Source of the DNA: Asterias rubens
Taxonomy: Eukaryota; Echinodermata; Asteroidea; Forcipulatida; Asteriidae
Direction: 5' to 3'
DNA: 64,000 bases
NCBI RefSeq assembly: GCF_902459465.1
Contig: NC_047073.1
Coordinates: 9,239,036-9,303,035, forward strand
Shown piece by piece: positions 58,217 through 64,000 of the stretch. The stretch's first letter is position 1; each line of letters starts with the position of its first letter. The notes below the pieces were generated by a model. The model saw only the letters and a list, made by a program, of their open reading frames with translations, was not told the origin of the DNA and searched no databases. A program made the translations under genes and the position numbers.

Positions 58217-59551
58217 CCCGTACGAAGCGGGAGTAATTTCTGTATTCAGTTTATGCAAGTCATTGGGGGTATTTGGAGCAGTGTGGGAGAGGTACATATG
58301 TTTTTAAAGATATTCTCAGCTTTGGTAATTTTAATCTGCAAAAATTAGATTTAGATTTGAGAAAGATTACACGAATTCTGTTATAAAGGTTATTGTATGA
58401 CGCCATTGTCCTCAAAATCTCAACCAGAGGAAGTTTTAGGCCGTGCAAATCTTGCGCGTATTTGAACATTTGGACCCATTCAAGTTTGATTCCTCCACGC
58501 GAAAGCAAAGTGCGGTCCCAATCGGTCGCTAGACACTTCGTCAGACACTTGGCAAAAATCCTGAATTAGTACGAGGTACGAAGTGTCTAATTGTAAAAAA
58601 AAAAGGTAAGAAATGTCCTGGCACTGACTTGCACAGTCTACTTGGGGAGAGGTTCACAAAACAAAACAAAACGAAATTTAAGAGGATTTAAATTATCAAA
58701 AGCCTAAGTATGGTGGTACCATCTGGATAGTTCTCGCGGAATTACATGTAATAAAAAATTACGTTACACAACTGTCCTGGGGGATTATCTTATTCGGACA
58801 AGCTTACATATTAAGTTGACTTTCATAACGTTGTTGTCCATCATAAAACACAGAATGAGGTAAACAATATTGTAGGTGAAGTGAGCGGTGTATCTTTACC
58901 ACTTTTCGCACATAAACATTTCGCACCTTCTTACAAGACAGAAAGTGTCCAGTGTACGAAGTGGTAAAGGTAGTCTACGACGTGTGACATTCACGTAAGC
59001 TAATTACTAATGACGGACACCAATTCATTTAATACTATAGCAGTACCGCTTCAGTAGGTGTTGAGGTGTTGAGAATGAAGAGTTTAACACTAGGTCTACA
59101 GAAATAATTTCGGGTGAAAAGCTTTCGAATGGATTCTCCCAAAATTGTACCAAAGTTCCGTAGGCACATTGTATACGTTTGGCTTAAAATTAAGTACACT
59201 TAGAGGCAATGCAAACTTTTGGTTAGACGCCTACATCGGCTTTCGATATGTTACACCATTTCAGAGAAACATTTTACTTCGAAGTAATTTGCTTGTGTAA
59301 AAATATATCAATTTGTTTTGTTTGCCCCAAGAAATGTGAATCTGAGAAGCGTCACTGTCAGTAACGTTTCTCAGATAGCGTATTCCAATATTAGGTATTA
59401 TTTTCGGCGATATCTCAAAAAGCGCCACCTTTTGAAATTGAATGTTCAGATGTAAGTTGTATTATTGTACACATCTGTATTTATATTTTAAAGATTAAAA
59501 GCAATCGAACGGTTCCCGAAGGTATGCCTATACTTTAAATTTATTACTCAC

Positions 59552-59680
59552 CTCAAATAGAAAGCAGACCAAGGCTGTTTTTTGAAGCGCGTCAGCAGAA
59601 ATGTTACAAAAACAGCCGGAGTACTACACATGGAGAAAGCGACCAGGCAGCAGTAGATCTTCAAGATTTTGTTGAAGTCG
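59552..59680 (-). other. Candidate distal non-coding exon of the glucanase gene
   Basis: Minus strand: the segment ends tctatttgag, followed by the strong donor gtgagt. An acceptor (ttttacatcatag) exists at 58180, just before the ATG exon. A TATA box lies at 59701-59710. The upstream boundary is inferred from the TATA distance. Confidence 0.4.
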
Positions 59681-59700
59681 AGTGAAAACTACTGCATGCT

Positions 59701-59710
59701 CTTATATAAC
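59701..59710 (-). promoter_or_regulatory. TATA box, distal promoter candidate
   Basis: The minus strand reads cgGTTATATAAGagc. It is correctly placed for a start near 59675-59680 and the exon ending at 59552. Confidence 0.4.
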
Positions 59711-60019
59711 CGTAGAGGAATAAAAGAGTGGATTGTATTCTGCATTGTGAAATCTTTAAACAATGGACCACAACAGAATCCATTGACCTCATGTGAGGAC
59801 GCAGTTTGGGCTTGTGACGTCAGGAGGCCTCTGATATTTTTAGGAAAGTGACGTAGGCTACACCAACACACAACGGTTCCATCTATGGTTCCAGGTATAA
59901 CAATAGATGTTTTCATCCATCAAGATCTGTTGATGACTAGTCTACATTTTGGTACTTGGAAACTTGATAAAGGTGCTAATTCAAGGGCATTGCTTTCTGA
60001 CGTCATAATTCTCTCTTGG

Positions 60020-60403
60020 AGTGGATCATGGACACTATTGGTAATTGTCAAAGACCAGTCTTCTCACTTGGCGTATCTCAACATTATGCATAAAATAACA
60101 AACCTGTGAACATTTGAACTCAATTGGTCGTCAAAGTTGCGAGATAATAATGGAAGAAAAAACACCCAATTGTCACACGAAGTTGTGTGCTTTTTTAGAT
60201 GCTTGATTTCGGGACCTCAAAATCCATTTCTGAGGTCTCGAAATCAAATTCGTGGAAAATTACTTCTTCGAAAACTTACTTCAGAGGGAGTTGTTTCTCA
60301 CAATGTTTTATATTACCAAGAGCCCCCCATTGCTTGATACCAAGTAAGTTTATATGCTAAAAATTGTTTTGAGTAGTTACTTATACTGTCCAGTGCCTTT
60401 AAG
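60020..60403. mobile_element. Hairpin MITE, family B
   Basis: ggatcatggacactattggt to actgtccagtgcctttaa. Left terminus slightly eroded. Confidence 0.85.
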
Positions 60404-60912
60404 TGAAAGCCCCTAATTTGAGGTTTTCGAAGGGCTCTTTTGTGTTTCGACCCTTTCTTCGTTGCTTTATCAATCTCATTTTGGAGGGGAATTACGAAAG
60501 TCTCCCAGTTAGTCCACTGAGTACATTGTAACGTCATTGATTGTCTCTTCCCCCCCCAGTATTGACTGACTTAACAGCAAGCACACATGCATCAATGACG
60601 TCATAAGGAAAACGTGCTCATGCAGTTTTTCGATGACGTCATAAACATGCATTATATTTGGTTCTTGGAAACAAGTAGGACAATTTGATGGAGTATCAAG
60701 CCCAACCTGCATGTACACACGGTGATTCGGGGAGTGCCAGTCGAGTTATTCTACTTTAAAAAAAAAAGCAAACAAAAATTCGGACGGGTGTAATTTTCCA
60801 AAAGTCCAAGCAAACCCTCGCCTCTCGGCAAATACGACAAGTTATTTCAGGGGCTATGTCATCCAAAATACCTCAACTTTTACAATGTATCACTTTTGTT
60901 AGGCTCTTCAAA

Positions 60913-62044
60913 TAAACTGCGCCAATAAAGTATCTAAACACTTACAAATGGTCAGATTTATCGGAACCTGAAATAGTATACAAAAATTTAATTGTTCGTT
61001 TCTATTCACCGTTAATTTCTGCACGTTTTGACACATCTTGTGTTGCGCTACGATGTTGTTTGGTGGATTTATGGACACTTGAGTGGCTTAAGGTCGAATT
61101 TCAAAAGTTGCAAAAGCCCCTATTCACCCCAATTCCAAAAGGGAACTCACATAAGCATCACACTCATACAAAATCAAGACAAAAGACACAAACTCGTTTC
61201 GTTTACATGACCATGAAATTAATTGCCGTATCTTTAACTCTAAAACTGCTGTTATCCTGTCCCCCATTCTTGGTGTGTCCTCCATCACTGTCCTGAACGG
61301 CAAGGAGTCGTCTTCTCATACTCTCAATGAGACCTCTGATCTGTCCCTGGTCAATCCCCTGCCATTTCCTGATCAGGATGCGTCGCAAACCCCTCGAGAG
61401 TGGTGTCAGGCTTTATGGACTTGTTCACTTTCTTCTTCTGCTGCAGAAGTCACCCTCGGACGGCCACTCCTTTTCAGGTCGTCCACATTTCCCTGAGCTT
61501 GGTAGCGATTCCACCATTTACTGACCGTCGCTGGTGACGTTTTTACCTGATGAGCTGCAGCTCGCATCGACGTACCGGCTTCTATCAAACCAACGGTCCG
61601 TCCTCTTTCCTGTTTGGTCGTTTGAGCCATCTTTTTTGTTATCTTGAAACATCTTTCCTTGCTTACCATTGTTGTATGCCTCCCATCTTTGACCCCTTTG
61701 CTTGGTTACTGACAATTATTGGTATGTTCATCGCAACCGATTTATCCAAAACGCGACCAAAAAAACATCATTTATAAAAGGCGAGCAAAAGAAACGCCGA
61801 TCTTACTCGTCACAATACAACGATCTAGCTTGAATAGGGGCTTTTGCAACTTTTGAAATTCGACCTTAAGCCACTCAAGTGCCCTTAAATCCACCAAACA
61901 ACATCGTAGCGCAACACAAGATGTGTCAAAATGTGCAGAAATTAACGGTGACTCGAAATGAATAATTATTTTTTGGCATACTGTTTCAGGTTCCGATATA
62001 TCTGACCATTTGTAAGTGTTTAGATACTTTATTGGCGCAGTTTA
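60913..62044 (-). mobile_element. Internally deleted Tc1/mariner element with about 215-bp terminal repeats
   Basis: The ends 60913-61128 and 61831-62044 are inverted copies over their whole length (ataaactgcgccaataaagt at the left; the inverse at the right; inner ends cccctattca / tgaatagggg). The element is bounded by TA, the Tc1/mariner target site. Inside on the minus strand is the start of a transposase (61406-61669): KQERGRTVGLIEAGTSMRAA followed by TVSKWWNRYQ and SGRPR, the paired-like helix-turn-helix and GRPR hook. A separate tail (61203-61390) reads IRGLIESMRRRLLAV then GGHTK. The catalytic DD[E/D] core between them is gone, so this copy is not autonomous. Confidence 0.9.
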
Positions 62045-62954
62045 TGTATAATAGAGAATATTTTTAGGGCCTACAAAATATAAATGAGGCCGAATCTGTG
62101 TTTTATCCCTATTTCGTGGCATGCACCACCAAACGCACAACAATTTAAGAGAAAATGGCACATGACAAACAATGACAATTAATGTACACATTGAAATAAT
62201 CTGATATTTTTTAAAATATGTATTTAATAAAATCACACAGAAGCATATTCAAAATATCTACATCACTACAAAACACTTTTTTTTATATTTCTTTTTTTTG
62301 TAAAAGGATAAAACAAAACACAAGTTGTAAATAAAAACACAATTTATAGTGGGTATAGTAACTATAACTAATAAACTTGAAGATACGTAGCTAGGTACAA
62401 ATATCTTTCAGGAGAAGTATTGGCTACAAAGGTGTGGTATCCGGACCACACCAACTCTTTTTAGAGCCAACATTCCTCCAAAAAGAGATTTACGCATTGT
62501 TGACCTGCAAGTGTATTAGTTAAAGTTACTTTGTACAATATATCTATATTAATAAATAAAACTACGCTTTTAAATTTTATATACAAATAGATCATATAAA
62601 AAACTTCACATTTATTTACAAGACTTTCACAACCATGAGGAAAATATTACAAATATTTCTTTGATTTATCCTATCCAATTGGTTCAATTCCCCCATCAAA
62701 GTAATTTTTTTATTTACATCTATTTTGCCTTACGAGAAGATAAAGCAGTGTAGTCATGCACAAATTGGTGAACTGTGTGATTATTTCATTTACCAACTAA
62801 AACAAAGGAATCCAATAGCTTTCACCAATGTACATAAGGACAAATTTAACCACTACTTTGGACACTACATAAAAAAGACTTTGTGTGACTGCGGCCATAA
62901 GCCTCTTGTCCGACAAAAGATGTCTTCATAATCATTAAGGGGAACTTGAATATA
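62045..62954. other. AT-rich 3' flank, probable 3' UTR of the STIL-like gene
   Basis: Very AT-rich with several minus-strand AATAAA-like signals near 62220-62580. A 68-codon plus-strand frame at 62725-62931 has no recognised family and is probably chance. Confidence 0.45.
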
Positions 62955-63813
62955 TTAAAACAGCTTGGGCAGTTGCTTCAATCTTTGCACGTCTAGAATA
63001 TTCAATCTATCCAATGTTTGACCTCCATCAGCTTTCTCGCCCACTGTTACCTTGATCCCAGTCTTCTTGTGTTGCCCAGTGGGTGAGGTCGTCCCACCCG
63101 GTCTGGTACCCTTCTGGGTGTTGGTTTGCCTAGTGGGTGCAGCAGTAGTTTGTGGTTGTGCACCGTGGAAGCACCTTGGTGGCTTTTGTGGGGGTTCCAT
63201 CTCTGCTAATCCCATCCTCGTCTTGGGTGGAGTCACTTCCTTAAGTCTTCCTCCAGCAGACTGGATGTGCCGATCAACCTGCTCATTGTCCCGTACCAAA
63301 TCTCTACCATTCGAACGACTGCCAGCTGCAGTAGATTCCACAGAATGTTTCGTAACCCGCTTTGAGGTCTTTAATAGTTGCTTCCTCGCACAGGACTCTT
63401 TCCGTTCTGTTCTTACACCACCCACCCCTCGGGTCTCAACAGCAGCCGCCCCACCAGTGCCTCTCACCTGCCCAGGCTTTTGCCCCTCTGGCGATTCCAG
63501 CAGTCCATATTTTTCCATGTACTTCCGGCTGGCCATAGAGAGATCCACAGCGGAGAAGCCAGTGCTGCTCATCTGCAGGCCAGGATCGGCAACCCCTGTA
63601 AGCGCGCTCCTCAAAAGAGGGTTGACCTTGGTGAGTGGAGTTGCACCTTGACCTTTGAACCCTGCGGAGAGCTGGGTCAGCTCCTCTTCAGTCAGGTACT
63701 TCATAGCGATGGCATTTGCCTCATAGCTCAGGTTGGGAGAGTCCAGGTCCACATCCATCAATGAGACGTAGTTGATGCGAGGGAAGAAATCAGAATTGAG
63801 CATGCACATTGAC
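62955..63813 (-). CDS. STIL: Terminal coding exon of a probable STIL-like centriole protein
   Basis: Minus strand, 285 codons to TAA at 62955. It begins at an acceptor (tcttgcag at 63814-63821) with a split codon, so upstream exons lie outside the window. Sequence starts SMCMLNSDFFPRINYVSLMD and includes SYEANAIAMKYLTEEELTQL, SRKYMEKYGLL and a final LNILDVQRLKQLPKLF. The middle is basic and rich in Pro, Gly and Thr, probably disordered. The spaced motifs AMKYL, YMEKYGLL and the short conserved C-terminus remind me of vertebrate STIL, which organises SAS-6 in centriole duplication. I recall the family only in outline, so the name is a proposal. That this is a real terminal exon is well supported by length and the splice site. 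Confidence 0.55.
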
Positions 63814-64000
63814 CTGCAAGAACCAAAAATAAAATACTCATTGTTTAAATGGATCAAATTACTTCTGTTTCAACAGCTTCTTTCTCACAAAATATGATAC
63901 AAATTTGTTTTCAACATCTCAAATAGTTTTGTTGTTCATAAAATAATTTAAACACTCGTTGTTTGGATGGATCAATATATTTAAGATGTATCAAGTTATC

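Noticed and set aside
62725-62931. 68-codon plus-strand frame
   Set aside because: Contains CDCG and YIKK but no recognisable domain, and lies in the probable 3' UTR of the gene on the other strand.
63052-63764. Plus-strand frames of 199 and 128 codons
   Set aside because: They are the antisense of the STIL-like exon. The minus strand has the splice acceptor and conserved-looking motifs.
1-64000. CRISPR array, operon, prophage or bacterial defence island
   Set aside because: Introns in every gene, SINEs and LINEs show an animal genome. The tandem repeats have no unique spacers.

Overview
The window is animal nuclear DNA. Genes are split into short exons with GT..AG introns and lie in AT-rich sequence crowded with hairpin-forming mobile elements. 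The protein repertoire and the repeats fit a marine invertebrate deuterostome, most likely an echinoderm and possibly a sea star. No species can be named from the sequence alone. All exon models were built by eye from reading frame, splice sites, phase and remembered family similarity. No search was run.

Layout: (1) 1-2801, plus strand: last four coding exons of thymidine phosphorylase (TYMP), with the 5' part off the window. (2) 2802-8007: intergenic space with tandem repeats, LINE 3' ends, a tRNA-like sequence and inverted-repeat elements. (3) 8008-21087, minus strand: EFCAB7, an EF-hand protein, twelve coding exons, with the short terminal exon not found. (4) 21088-28185: intergenic space between EFCAB7 and TXN, which point away from each other; dense in mobile elements. 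(5) 28186-31095, plus strand: a complete cytosolic-type thioredoxin of 107 residues in five exons. (6) 31096-36667: thioredoxin 3' UTR and repeat-bearing intergenic DNA. (7) 36668-45666, minus strand: complete HMG-CoA synthase, seven exons, 494 residues. (8) 45667-50150: its upstream region, with mobile elements. (9) 50151-58155, minus strand: a complete secreted CBM39 + GH16 beta-1,3-glucanase, thirteen coding exons, 521 residues, catalytic motif intact, with two TATA-containing promoter candidates. (10) 58156-62954: upstream DNA and a deleted Tc1/mariner element with terminal repeats of about 215 bp. (11) 62955-63813, minus strand: a terminal coding exon of a probable centriole protein, STIL-like.

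The genes are unrelated in function: nucleoside salvage, ciliary signalling, redox, mevalonate pathway, glucan digestion or immunity, and centrioles. They do not form an operon or an obvious cluster. I found no new multi-gene system. The main interest lies in the mobile DNA: a 1.67-kb hAT-like element with an exact 8-bp target duplication, a roughly 130-bp MITE family whose 8-bp duplications can be read at three insertions (one nested in the hAT-like element, one inserted into another copy of itself), SINEs and LINEs sharing a 3' hairpin tail, and a SINE tail that now sits beside the 3' splice site of thioredoxin exon 2.
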